Below are positions 9,565-21,100 of a stretch of 64,000 bases of DNA, piece after piece; within the stretch, counting starts at the first letter, position 1, and each line of letters opens with the position of its first letter. The DNA comes from Hericium rajendrae. Its lineage: Eukaryota > Basidiomycota > Agaricomycetes > Russulales > Hericiaceae. Below the pieces are notes generated by a model. It had not been told where the DNA came from, did not search any database, and saw only the letters and a list, made by a program, of their open reading frames with translations. The translations under genes and the position numbers were made by a program. The stretch lies in the NCBI GenBank assembly GCA_033439255.1, contig CM065886.1:558001-622000 (forward strand), read 5' to 3'.

Positions 9565-9740
9565 TCCACCGTAACCTATGGTACACATCTATATAAGCTG
9601 ACCCGTAACTTATGGTCTATTCCCAGATCCAGCTGGCCCGTAGCTTACGGACCAAAAACCCTCATTCCAGCTGGGTTTGACCAGCCCGTAACTTACGGCC
9701 TTAGGCCACTTTTGTCTGGCCCGTAGGTTGTGGCCAAAGT
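9565..9740. repeat. Five interspersed CCGTAAC-TTACGG palindromic motifs
   Basis: Five copies of a 13-bp near-palindrome occur 25-50 bp apart: CCGTAACCTATGG, CCGTAACTTATGG, CCGTAGCTTACGG, CCGTAACTTACGG and CCGTAGGTTGTGG. The fourth is a perfect palindrome around a central C. Each is preceded by a short pyrimidine-rich or GCTGG/CTGGC stretch. Confidence 0.75.
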
Positions 9741-10577
9741 CACTGTATTGTGTGTCCAAACGACCTCTCAATAGGTAGTAGAAATGCCACTGGTGACAAG
9801 AAAATAAAGAAGTCTGTCAGACAGACTGTCACTTGTGAACACATTAACTTTGACTTCGGATGGACCGCATGTTACTCGGGGCATTCCATGACCGCACTGT
9901 ATCCTCATGGTGAATCATCGTGCCATTCTCGAATGATATAAGGAGAAGAAGGCATTGAAGCATGCATGGATAACCATCCTCCCCACATCCCAGTGTTCTG
10001 CCTTGCTCGTCGTTGCGCCCGATGACGGCGTCGACGGCGACGCCAAGATCAGCTGAACATGTACGAGGAGCGGAGTGCCATGGGACCTTGATGACCCGGA
10101 CCCCGAGATGAGTGTGTAATTGTAGTAACGGGAGGAGGTGGCCGCGTAGTTCCCGCATCACCCTGCGCCCGCGCAGCCTGTGCACTCTCCTTCCCTCCCT
10201 CTGTCATCCCCCGATTCCCGAGGTGTTGGGGACCCTTGCGAGCGCCGTCGCCTCTTTGCTCCACAATACGGCGGTGTTTCATTGGCAGATTGACAGGCTA
10301 GCTAGAGTGAACTCGAGCGCTGAAGTTGCAGGTATGTTCGAGCCGCATCCTGTGCACAGCGAGATCGAATGGGCGGCTTACTCGGTCGATATAGGACTGG
10401 AGAACGGGTAATCGACACTGCCTGTGTTTCTGAAACGCCCGACGAGCATTACGCACAGAACACGCACGCACGCACGACTTCACTTAGGGGTGGGACCGGC
10501 GTCCTTCTAACGTCGCATATTGTCCAAACTTTTCGCCTTTGCTTCCACGGCCTTCTTTCGTCTCCCTGCCTCTTGTC
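9741..10577. other. Intergenic region upstream of the membrane-protein gene
   Basis: No convincing gene is seen. The last 80 bp before the ATG at 10578 are C/T-rich (TTTCGCCTTTGC...TTCTTTCGTCTCC), which is typical of fungal core promoters and 5' leaders. Confidence 0.5.
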
Positions 10578-12008
10578 ATGTCGTCTTCTTCTGATATCCC
10601 AGCCCCGACGGGGCTGCCCATCGGCGGACCCGCGAGACCGCTGTTCTCTTTCGAGAATGTCCCCGACATGTGGACCTGCGGCGCTGCGAACATCAACTGG
10701 GACTACGGCGGCGCCATCGGTCAGCTCTCGCTTACGATCACCAATGACGGCGTGGATCAGCCATCTCCCCCTTCTTCAAGTTCGAGCTCGAGTTCGAGTT
10801 CAGCCCCAACCTCGACCCCAGCCCCGAGCTCGAGCCCGAGTCCAAGCTTGGCCTCGGTGCCCTCATTCTCCCCATCCTCATCCCAATCTTCAATTCCACC
10901 TCCGACGACTGACGGTGCCAACGTCCCTGGTGGCGCGCGTCCCGCAAACCCGCCCAAGTTCCGACGTCAGAACACGCCGACCATCACGGAGACCATCACT
11001 GATGATCTTGACCCGGGACAGCGCAACTACACCTGGCCGCGCGTGAACGTCCCGCAGGGGTGGTACATCCTCAACGCGTCCATCCTCGAGACCAACACTT
11101 CATCGTCCCCCTTCTACGTCCACAGCGGCCAAGACACCAGCTGCGTGCTCACCGCTAGCCCATCGTCGAGCAACGGGGCCGCGGCCACCGGCGGTGCTGT
11201 GAGTGGAGGGTCATCCTCGCATGCAGGCGCGATCGCAGGCGGCGTCGTGGGCGGCGTCGTAGGCCTCGCACTCCTCATCGGGCTCGCCCTCTTCTGGTTC
11301 TGCCGCCGCAAGCGCCCGGCGCACACGCGGCCCGGAAACGCCGAGGCCGGCTTCGGGCGCTTCGCAGGACTCGCAGGCCTCTCGCGCAAGAGCAAGCCGT
11401 CGGCAGGCGCAAAGGAGACGGCGCGCGAGCCGCGGGGCTCGCTCGGGAGCATCCCTGAGTCGGAGGAGGGGCCGAGCTCGCTCGGCCACGAGGAGAAGCA
11501 CGCGCCGGGCGCGTTCGAGCGCACGGTGCCCGCCGTCGTCGGGTACGGCTCCAAGCGCTCGTCCGTTTCATCGACCGCCACGCGCTCCGCCGCGCCGTCG
11601 CGCACGCCGTCGCAGCGCGGGCCGGACCGTGCGCGCGGCGGGCACGCGAGCGTCGGCGGCGAGAGCTCGGGCTCGGGCTCGCTGTCGCGCAACGCGTCGC
11701 AGCGCGCGTCGTACACCGGCGCGTACCGCTCGTCTGGGTCCGCGGAGGGCGGCGAGATGATCCCGCTCGAGCGCGCGGCGACCACGCGGCGCATGCAGCA
11801 GCGCAAGCCCGTGCCGCAGTACGACGGCGCCGCGCTCGAGGACGGAAACGGGAGCGGCAGCAGCCCCGAGAGCACGTTCGAGCGGCAGCTGCCGGCGGCG
11901 AGCGCGACGCTCGAGAGCCTGCCTGGGCTGCACCACCAGAGCAGCTTCGGGCACATGCGCCCGATGCATACGATCATGCCGGATATGCCGCCGCCGCCGA
12001 GGGATTGA
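10578..12008 (+). CDS. Single-pass membrane protein with Ser/Thr-rich ectodomain
   Basis: A 476-residue intronless frame starts at ATG 10578 and ends at TGA 12006-12008. In order it has: an N-terminal domain with the basidiomycete-typical FSFENVPDMWTC block (about residues 25-36) and one Cys; a Ser/Pro-rich low-complexity linker (about 65-110); a second conserved block around YTWPRVNVPQGWYI (about 150-165) with another Cys near 189; one Gly/Ala-rich transmembrane helix (about 216-241), followed by a basic CRRKR stop-transfer; and a long Arg/Ser-rich cytoplasmic tail. The layout resembles fungal mid-TM (Mid2/SKG6-like) surface proteins, but I know no defined function for it. No N-terminal signal peptide is visible, so it is either inserted by the internal helix or a short upstream exon was missed. 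The GC content of the second half is very high. Confidence 0.8.
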   Translation: MSSSSDIPAPTGLPIGGPARPLFSFENVPDMWTCGAANINWDYGGAIGQLSLTITNDGVDQPSPPSSSSSSSSSSAPTSTPAPSSSPSPSLASVPSFSPSSSQSSIPPPTTDGANVPGGARPANPPKFRRQNTPTITETITDDLDPGQRNYTWPRVNVPQGWYILNASILETNTSSSPFYVHSGQDTSCVLTASPSSSNGAAATGGAVSGGSSSHAGAIAGGVVGGVVGLALLIGLALFWFCRRKRPAHTRPGNAEAGFGRFAGLAGLSRKSKPSAGAKETAREPRGSLGSIPESEEGPSSLGHEEKHAPGAFERTVPAVVGYGSKRSSVSSTATRSAAPSRTPSQRGPDRARGGHASVGGESSGSGSLSRNASQRASYTGAYRSSGSAEGGEMIPLERAATTRRMQQRKPVPQYDGAALEDGNGSGSSPESTFERQLPAASATLESLPGLHHQSSFGHMRPMHTIMPDMPPPPRD

Positions 12009-13552
12009 GGTGCAGGCTAGTGGGTGGGCTTGATGTTACCCCTTCTTGACCGGAGCAGTGGATTCTTTCTCGCTCTTACACCGTCTATGTCCATGTTTCT
12101 GTCTTACTAGTAATTCGCTGTACGCGCTCGTTCTGGCTTTCTCTTGTCCCCTACTCATGCACACACTTCTAGCTCGTGAAGTATCTTGCACCGTATCTTT
12201 TTTGGAAATATGCCGCGATAGTAGTATCGGACGGACTGCAATTTAGCTGTGGATTTTGGTTTTTGTGGAGAACTGTTTTGGTGTGGTGCTGCGAGGCGGT
12301 TTTTTTTTCTTGAGTGGGGAGAGAAGGGGTGTTGTATTTTAGAAGTAATGGACCCTTGTGGCCTCTCTTGGCGCGTCCACTGGTTTTTTTGTGTCGCTGC
12401 ACTGTTTGCGTCAAACCGCGGCTCCACTTGCAAAAAGAAAAAGAAAAAAAAAAGAAAAAAAGTGCTTGGCCTTACATCGATCTCCGCACTTTCATGTGGC
12501 ATGTGGGCCCTCGTACAGATTCCTTCTAGGCTTACAGCTTGGGTTCAGGCTACTGTCGGTGAGGTTGTCTTCCGCTGTGCTGGGCAGCTCTTGCGTGCCG
12601 GGCGGGCGTATCGGGAAGGAGCTTATTGTTATTCTTGTCGGCCCCGCTTTCAATTCGGACAAGAAACACAAGATTTCCGCCTTGCCAACTTTAATCTGAT
12701 CACCGGTAACATCATAATTGTGAGGACTTGAGCAGTTCAAGAGTTGAGATCGGTCAATTGAAGTCGAGGCTTTCAAGGGTTCGGCATATGCCGACACACC
12801 AGGATGAAGTCCGAGTCGCAGACACCAACATCGTCTTAGCTATTCCCGCTACCTATACGTAGTGGGTCTTATACCTCATTTCTGTCGCTCGACTTTTGGC
12901 GCGCAGATCCACATCGGGGCCGCAGCTGGCCGCAGTGACTTCGCCTCTCCGGCAGCTGCGTCGGCCGGCTCTTTCCTTGCGAATCCTTCTCCAGTCCTTC
13001 TCGAGTTCTCCCTCAGTCTCCCGCTCGTCCCCAATTTGCTCTCTACTGACCTTCGCATCTTGACCTTCCCAACTGTGCTGCATTTTGCATGTATCTCTCT
13101 GAGCCGGACGGCTCTATAATCCAGTTCTTATTGGCCTGAGTGCTACTACGTACTGTACGTCAGATAGTTACCGCATCTATCACACCACAAACTCTGCCTC
13201 TACCTTTGCTCTACCTTATTTGGTCCCTTCCTGTCTCTGTTGTGATCAAACACCATTTTTAAATATGAAAAATGAATATCCACAAGACTGTGTCTGTGAC
13301 GGGCGAGGTAGCGGGACTGCCGCACGACTGTGCGGCCTCAGGATTATACAGCGACCGGCGGTTATAAAACTTAGGTGACACCTCAACACGATGTAGCACA
13401 TAGGTGGCTTCACTGGTAACCGGCTTTATGCATAAGGTCCAAGAACTCGGAAGCAAGAGCCATATCGACAGGCCTCGCTGCGGAGTACATTTCCTTCCTT
13501 CCTTCCTGGCAGGCAGGCACATTTAGCCGTCGTGCTGTAAGATGCTCCTCCT
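12009..13552. other. Intergenic region with tandem-duplication endpoint
   Basis: No gene is supported. An A-rich run of lysine-like codons (AAAAAGAAAAAG...) lies at 12430-12462. The segment 12720-12800 (GATCGGTCAATTGAAGT, TTCGGCATATGCCG) resembles 17865-17960 and marks one edge of the helicase duplication. Confidence 0.6.
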
Positions 13553-16500
13553 CTACGTCCCGTGCCTTCGGCCCCGTCCAAGCATAGGATCGGCAATATA
13601 CCTCAATACCGTTGACTCAAAGTCCACTCTCTCCACAAACTCAGGCCCCGTCTGCGTTGTGGGTTGTTCGCGCAGTGCCCGGTCGTACCCGGCAGGCACG
13701 ACATCCGCCTCGTTGTCTGGGTTCCAATCGAGCTGCTCACCCAAACACCCGCCATGCGAATGGACATAGTTGAGGAAGTGGCGCCAGAGTCCTGCCTTGC
13801 CGAGCATAATCGGATCACCGATGACGATGACGAGAGCTTTCGCCCGGGTGAGTGCAACTGAGAAATTTATCACGCATGGTCAGCGAAAGGGCAGTTAATG
13901 AAACTCGAAGACAGACCATTGAGCCTATTGCGGTCCTTGAGAAACCCTGCGGTCCGATTGGCATGGCCAAGCATACTCCGGACTGTCGAAATTATGATCA
14001 CATGTCGTTCCTTCCAATGAGATAGAGTAGTCAGATGGGATTGTTCTGGTTGTCCACTCTTCGAATAAGACCTCACCTGACCCTGAAATTGTTCGACTGA
14101 GCCGACAGATACCTCGTTCAGGGCCCGTCCCAAGGACTTCCTGATTTGCTTCACTTGCGCTTTATACGGCGTAATCACACCAATTTCCTCGGGCCCTGTT
14201 GTATTATTAGTCATCGGGATGATCAAGGGATATCAGAGCAGAGAAAGAACGTACGAACAGGCCAGTCGTTGTCTCGGAGCAACCTTTGACAATACAACCT
14301 CACGGTATTCGCCTCCTCTTCATTGTAAAGTGACTTTGAATTTTTGGCCTTCACAGCCTTGCTTTGGACACCTACGAAGACAATAGGGAACTTTGCGTTT
14401 CTTAAGATGGGAGATCCTAAGAAGCTCATAGTCATCGCCGGGTCTCCACGCGCTTCCAGACTGTCTTCGTAAATGTAGGAGTTTGAGAACGCGATGATGG
14501 CAGGATGTGACCTGCGATTCGTCTGAAGCTGGACGATTCTGCAAACGCAAAGTCTGTTGGTCATTTCCTGCTGAATAAGAGGCTAGGTGTACTCACGTCT
14601 GCCCGCTCCTTCCGATATTCGAGTCCAAGCCATATACCTCCCTGATCCGCATCAGCCTCTCTACGTAGCTCATCGACAACTGGGATTCCAGACCCTTCAC
14701 CACCGGTCGCAACTGCTCCTTGTCCCCCGCGAGCACGACGTTCGTTCGCTCGTCTGCCATCATTCGGATAGGAATCATTGCCTCTGGCTCCATGGCCTGC
14801 GCCGCCTCGTCAATGAAGATGTGGCTAAAGTGCCCGCGGGGGAACCCCGCAGCCTGCAGCGTCCCGGCTGTGCTGCAGGTGCAAACAACAGCCCGAAAGC
14901 CCATGAGTGTGCTCGCTGGTGGGACTTCAAAGGCACCATCTTCGTCCAGAAGCGAGCGGTCGAGGACGGCATCAGCGTGCTCGGCGGCAATGTCGTCCGG
15001 ATTCCTACTTTTTGCGGTAAGGCGGAAGAGTGCTTCCTTCGATAAATGCTCATAAAGCCGGGCGACAAGCAAGTCGGCTGCAGCATTCGTCTGCGCGCAA
15101 GCGAGTATGCGTGTGTTCGCGTCCTTGAGGAGCAATTGGAGAATTGACTCTACGGTGGTGACAGTCTTGCCTGTTCCTGGACTACAAATACAGATCGCTT
15201 CAAGTGAATGCGAGTTTGAGAACGCGATTAACTCACGGTCCATATATGATGAAGGGAACGCTCCCTGCTGGTTGCTTTATGATCGAAAGGACGCATTGCA
15301 TCTGCTTCCTGTCATTCCTGATGTTTGCATTGTATAGAAATATTTCACGGATGTCATCCTCGTTCCTCGAGATCTTTCTAGCGGTGACATGGGTTGGCGT
15401 TGGGAAAAGTAACCTACGCAAGTCTCCCGGTATGGTCATCGTCACAGCTTGGTGCATTCGCCTAAGCGGCATGCGATTCAGCTTGAAGCGCAAGCTGTAG
15501 TTCGCATGACGGTCCACAACGAACGCGCTCTGCATGCTCAACAAGAGCTCGACATCCATAACCGCCCTCGAGGATCCTCCCTGCAGGTGAATAGTCCGGT
15601 ACTTGGTCTCATACGCATGTATTCGGCCTTCTGATTCCGTATCCAGGAGAACGTCGACAAGTATGGCATAATCGCCGAGCTTGATATCCGGGATGCCGAC
15701 CTCATGGTCTTCATCCTCAGTGAAATGGACACTGGTGATAATGGAAAGATTCAATATGAATTTCGCAGACTTAATAGCCATATAGAAAGCTGGATACCGA
15801 CTTGTAGAGTCTTAAATGTGCAGCCTCGATCTTTACATCTCTCAAAACCATGTGCTCTAACTCATGCCTGGACAATGCATCAGTAAAAGTCAATTTAAGT
15901 AGGTAGCTTTAGCTCAGTGACATTCGATATACGTACTGTAGTGCTGTTTCTTCAACCCAAAGGCGCTCCTGCCAATATCGCCCGTACGACTTTATGTCCA
16001 GCGTTCTCGGAAACACTTGCCGAGCAATGATTCGCACTGCATTCTCGTGTTGCTTGTTGTCGGGTATTTTCACAGTCTGCTTCAGATCGGGGGGAAGAGG
16101 GAATAAGGGCAAGTAGCTCGGGCGGCTCCACGTTTGCGATCGGGGAAGGCTCTGACTACGCATGGAGGCCCGAGGCATATGAGAATCTGAAAACGCTTGA
16201 GGACCATTTGAAGGCACAATCTGAGGGAGAACTGGAAGCGCAGCCCCCAATGCTGAACCTGCAGGCACCGCAATGGAGGGCAAACCAGCGATACCCGTCA
16301 CAGAACGTGAGACGACGATATCGGGCCCGTTGATAACGCGAAATGCTAGCTCCAGCGTCTCTGAAAAGCTGCCTTCGTAAAGAGGAGAGAAAGTCACAGT
16401 GACCGCCCGTGGGTGCCTGTGCTTGATCCACTTAGATTCACCTTGTAGCGCGGCTGCGAACCTACAGCGTCATCATCTGAATCAGCATCCGTCCAATGCA

Positions 16501-17064
16501 GTGCAAGTATTCATACCGGATAGTTCGGCCAGGTTGCTGCCTTGTCGAAACAAATTGCAGGTCTGCCAACTGGACCCCAGGATAAAATTGACTTCTTTTG
16601 ATAGTGAGGGTAATCGTTTGCGTAGGAAAGATGGGTGGTGTTCCTTGTCTTTCAACCACATCGAAGTCGACGCCGTCTTCATTTGAGACACTAAAGTTCA
16701 TATCCGAGCACTCCTGTTCTGTTCCATATGCGATTGTTGCACCGACGTGACGGTCATCGTCCGCACCAGCTGCTATACGAACGTCGACGGATTCGCTCCC
16801 CACGTCGTTCCCTGGATTCGGGGTCACGACAACTGTAGAGTTCATCGCCGATGGAATGCGCGTGAGGTCAGGGGGAAGTGTGACCGGATGCGACGTCGTG
16901 GTGCCCACTACACGCCGATGCTGCCGACCTCTGGTATGTATATCCCATCGCCCCGTCCGAATGACCGTGCCACAAGGCTGGCAGTGTACTACATCATGGT
17001 TATACTGACAATTGTCAGTAGAACACGCACCCGACTTGAGAACTGAAGGACATAAGCGAGGCAT
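13553..17064 (-). CDS. SDE3/MOV10/HELZ-type RNA helicase, copy 1 (intact)
   Basis: Nine exons give a coherent 1,006-residue protein: 17064-16517, 16461-15937, 15867-15802, 15731-15237, 15181-14597, 14538-14255, 14195-14077, 14010-13917, 13857-13553. The N-terminus has a CCCH finger (CX8CX4CX3H, about residues 5-23), then a C2H2 finger (CX2CX11HX5H). A beta-rich region follows, then a superfamily 1 helicase core with GPPGTGKT (split by an intron, about 544-551), motif II DEAAQ (about 669-673), GDKEQLRP, an NRRSHPAI motif, a motif V region containing VEQFQGQ, and motif VI NVALTRAKA. SDE3/MOV10/Armitage proteins are ATP-driven RNA helicases that act in RNA silencing and RNP remodelling, and the N-terminal CCCH finger recalls HELZ. 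A silencing or transposon-control role is plausible but inferred. Intron donors GTCGGT (15801) and GTCTGT (13916) are unusual. Confidence 0.88.
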
Positions 17065-17224
17065 GATAGTGGTCGAATGAGAAGAGGGAAGAACGAACAG
17101 AGCGACAAAGTAGGTTCCCGTAATACTGGTGCTTGACAGCGGGCGTCTTGTGAGCGCTCATACGTACTAGCTTTGCAAGAAGGGAAGTGCGACGTGCCTG
17201 CGTGCCCAAAAGCTAAAATGACAT

Positions 17225-17257
17225 TGTCACCACCGAAAACGGATATAGAAGAACACG
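17225..17257 (-). promoter_or_regulatory. Conserved upstream block of helicase copy 1
   Basis: On the plus strand, TGTCACCACC(GAAA)ACGGATATAGAAGAACACG lies about 160 bp upstream of the start codon. The same block is kept at 21627-21659 ahead of copy 2, in flanking DNA that has otherwise diverged. It could be a promoter element, or simply a well-preserved part of the duplication. Confidence 0.4.
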
Positions 17258-17329
17258 ACTTACGGATTACGCTCCTGCATCATTCATCTCACGTCGAACG
17301 TCATGACTTATCGTAAAATGTCTTGCAGT

Positions 17330-17835
17330 GATCTGCATTCGAGTAAGAAGCCCACATGCATGGCTTACTAGGTCATCGCCTCCATGTTCAAGTTGTACGA
17401 TATACAGCGCGAGCAGTAATATTGCAGAGGCGTACACTGCGCGCAAGCGCAGGTGCACCGCCGTGCAGCAGCGGCAAGACACGTTTCTGGTCAGGGTAAC
17501 TCGAAGTTGTTCAGTGTCTTCCCGTCACGGACGATCACAATCCACGACGTTTTCCAGATCAATATCGAAGCGCCCATCGAAATAGTACTGTACTTGACCG
17601 GGTTCTGCTAGAGCGTAAGCGCCATATTCCCCGTGGCTCGTGACGTTGGCTCACCATTTGGAAACAGTCATACTGAGCTTGAATGCCTGGCGTGCTGTCG
17701 CACGCGTTATAACTAATCGATGTCGGCCATGTTTCGAGTCGCGAGTCGCAAGTGGGAAGGATTCTAGATAAGTGATGCCCTCGGACCTTCAAGGACCTTC
17801 GGGAAGTGTCCGACATCACGGCCGTCAGGATGATA
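17330..17835 (-). pseudogene. Decayed 3' end of aminopeptidase P gene (duplicated fragment)
   Basis: On the plus strand, 17525-17640 (GGACGATCAC...GACGTTTTCCAGATCAAT...GCGTAAGCGCC) matches 22085-22175 inside the last exons of the intact aminopeptidase P gene. 17640-17690 matches 22190-22230, 17765-17820 matches 22300-22360, and 17330-17450 matches the 3' end at 21720-21830. An internal stretch of about 170 bp is missing and the frame is broken. The fragment stops at about 17835, where sequence resembling the start of the duplicated unit begins. It shows that the helicase was copied together with part of its upstream neighbour. Confidence 0.8.
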
Positions 17836-17859
17836 GCTTGAGACTAGTTGAGACGACAG

Positions 17860-17962
17860 TCGCTGCTCGGGCAGCAACTTGAGAATTGGGATGGATCAAT
17901 TGAAGTTCAAGATTCGGCATATGCCGGAACGAGGTCAGACTCACAGACATCAACGTTCAACG
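17860..17962. repeat. Duplication-junction repeat (partner at 12720-12800)
   Basis: Shared words in the same order are TTGAGA, GATCAATTGAAGT/GGTCAATTGAAGT, TTCGGCATATGCCG, GAGTC/GACTCACAGACA and CATC. The partner lies about 5.15 kb away. This spacing equals the size of the duplicated unit (helicase plus 3' part of its neighbour). Confidence 0.65.
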
Positions 17963-18176
17963 CCGTGCTGCAACGTCAGGCAGACGATCCTCTGGTACCT
18001 TCGAATCGTGCTACGAAAAGTGTAGTCCTGTCGATTATTCCACGTCTGGGACGCTAGTTGAAACACAACGACCGGCGATCACAGAACACTGGCATAGGTA
18101 AAACTTCAAAATGACCTCCCGCCCAGGCATTTGCATTGCAGAACAAGCGTAATATTTAGCTATGGCTCTGTGTCCC

Positions 18177-21100
18177 CTATTGGGTAGATTTAAGCATAGG
18201 GCCGTATGTGTATCTTAATATCGTCGACTCAAAATCATTTCTCTCCACAAATTCCTGTCCTGTCCTTTTCGCGTAATGCTTGCGCGGTACCCTAACATAC
18301 CCATCAGGCAGCCTATCTTACTCATTGTCTGGGTTCCATTCGAGTGGCCTTCCCAGACACCCACCATGTGAATGGACATACCCTAGGAAATGACGCCACA
18401 GGCCGGCCTCGGAAAGCGTGGTCAGGTCGCCGATGACAATCAAGAGAGCTTGGGCCCGCGTAAGTGCAACTGGGAGATTTTACAAGTGGTCAGAGACAAT
18501 GGATGGGGTATGTGGATGAAGACAGACCATTGAGTTTATGCCGGTCATTAAGAATGTCTATATTCACGACGTCAGGGTTCCCGCCGCGGGATGTCTGATT
18601 GGCACCGCCATCCGTGCTCCGGACTGTCGAAACGATGATAACACGTCGTTCCTGTTGACGACGCACAGTACCAATCAAATCGTGTCACCATTATTGTCCG
18701 TTATGCAATCCCTTACCTGACCCTGGAAATGTTCAGTCGAGCCAACAGTCACCTCATCCAAACCTCCCGCCTGCGCCAGGAGTTTCTTAATCCGCCTCAC
18801 TTGCGCTTTATATGGCGTGATGACACCAATTTCTTCAGGCCCTGTTTGTATTTCCAGTCAGAAGAATAAACAAGGGAGAATAGTGTTGAGAAACAACGTA
18901 CGGACGGGTCGCTCTTTGTCCATGAGCAACCTCTGACAATAAGACCTCACGACTTCCGCTTCTCTCACATTGTAGAGTGAGTTGTAATTCTTCGCCTTCT
19001 CAACAGAGCCTTTCACATCCTCGAACAAAATGGGAAAATTGGCAGTTGCTAAGACTGGAGAACGCAGGAAGCTCGTAGTCGTTGCCTTGTCCGCATGTGC
19101 CGTCAGGCTGTCCTCGTAGAAGTAGGTATTTGAAAATGCAATGATCGCGGGATGCGATCTGCGATTCGTCAGGAGCTGAACGATTCTGTGAACCCAAAGT
19201 CAATTGTTCATTTTCTGCCAAATAAGTGGAAACAAACTCACGTCTTCCCGCTCGTCCCAATATTCGAGTCCAAGCCATATACCTCCTGAATCCGCATGAG
19301 CCTCTCTACGTAGCTCACGGACAGCTGTGATTCCAGACCCTTCACCACCGGTCGCAATTGCTCCTTGTCCCCCGCGAGCACGACGTTCGTTCGCTTGCCT
19401 GCCATCATCCGGACAGGAATCATTGCCTCTGGCTCCGTGGCTTGCGCCGCATCGTCAATGAAGATGTGGCTAAAGTGCCCGCGGGGGAGACCTGCAGCGC
19501 GCAGCATCCCCGCTGTGATGCAAGTGCAAACAACAGCCCGGAAGCGCACGAGCGTACTCGCTGGTGGGACTTCAAAGGCACTATCTTCGTCCAGAAGCGA
19601 ATGGATGAGGACGGCGTCCATGTGCTCGGTCCCGACGTCGTCCGGATTCCTGCTTTTTTCTATGAGACGGAAGACGTTTTCCTTCGATAAATGCTCATAA
19701 AGCCGGGCAACAAGCAGGTCGGCTGCGGCATTCGTCTGTGCGCACGCGAGTATGCGTGCTTTCGCATCCTTGAGGAGTAATTGGAGAATCGACTCTACAA
19801 TGGTGACAGTCTTGCCTGTTCCTGGACTACAAATACAGATCGCTTCAAGTGAATGCGAGTTTGAGAACGCGATGAACACTTACGGTCCATATATTATGAA
19901 GGGAACGCTCCCTGCTGGTTGCTTTATGATCGAAAGGACGCATTGCATCTGCTTCCTGTCATTCCTGATGTTTGCATTGTATAGAGATATTTCACGGATG
20001 CCATCCTCGTTCCTCGAGATCTTTCTAGCGGTGACTTGAGTTGGCGTTGGGAAAAGTAACCTACGCGAGTCTCCCCGTATGGCCATTGTCACAGCCTGGT
20101 GCATTCGCCTGAACGGCATGCAATTCAGCTTGAAGCGTAGGTCGTATTTCGCAAAACGGGCTAGGGTGAACGCGCCCTGTATGCTCAACGAGAGCTTGAC
20201 GTCCATAACGGCGAACGAGAATCCTCCCTGCAGGCGAATAGTCCGCTTGTGGGTCTCATATGTATGTATACGGCCTTCTGATTCCGTGCCGAGCAGAACG
20301 TCGACAAGTATGGCATAATCACCGAGCTTGATATCTGGGATGCCAAAATCATCGTCTTCATCCTCAGTGAAATGGACACTAGTGAGGCAGATAAATTCAT
20401 CATGAGTTTCGCAGACTAAAAAGCCATATGGAAAGCAAGAGAATACCGACTTGTAGAGTCTCAAATGTCCAGGCTCGACTCTTACATTTCTCAAAACTAT
20501 GTGCTCTAACTCGCGTCTGGGCAATGCATCAGCAGATGTCAATTAGAGTAGGTGGCTTCATCTGAGTGACATATTTACGTACTGTAGCGCTGTTTCTTCA
20601 ACCCAAAGACCCTCCTGCCAATATCGCCCGTACGACTTTATGTCCAACGTTCTCGGCAACGCTTGCTGAGCAATGATTCGCACTGCATCCTCGTGTTGTT
20701 TATCGTCAGGTATCTTCACAGTCTGCTTCAGATCGGGGGAAAGAGGGAACAAGGGCAAGTGAGGACCATTTGAAGGCCCAATCTGAGGGAGAACTGGAAG
20801 CACAGCCCCCGCTGCTGAATCCGCAGCAGAAGGCAGACGGGCGATGCCCGTCACAGAACATAAGATGACGATATCAAACCCATTGATAATACGGAACGTC
20901 AGTTTCAGTGTCTCTGCAAAGCTGCCTTCGTGGAGAGGGGTGAAAGTCACAGTGACTGTCCGTGGGTGCCCCTGCTCGATCCATTGAGATTCGCCGAGTA
21001 GTGAGGCCGCGAACCTACAGTGTTGTGATCTGAATCAGCATCTGTCGAACTGAATGAAAGTGTTCGTACGGGGTAGTTCGGCCAGATCGCTTCCTTGTCG

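Noticed and set aside
11568-11969. Arg/Ala-rich frames opposite the membrane-protein gene
   Set aside because: They are shadows of the high-GC third codon positions of the gene at 10578-12008.
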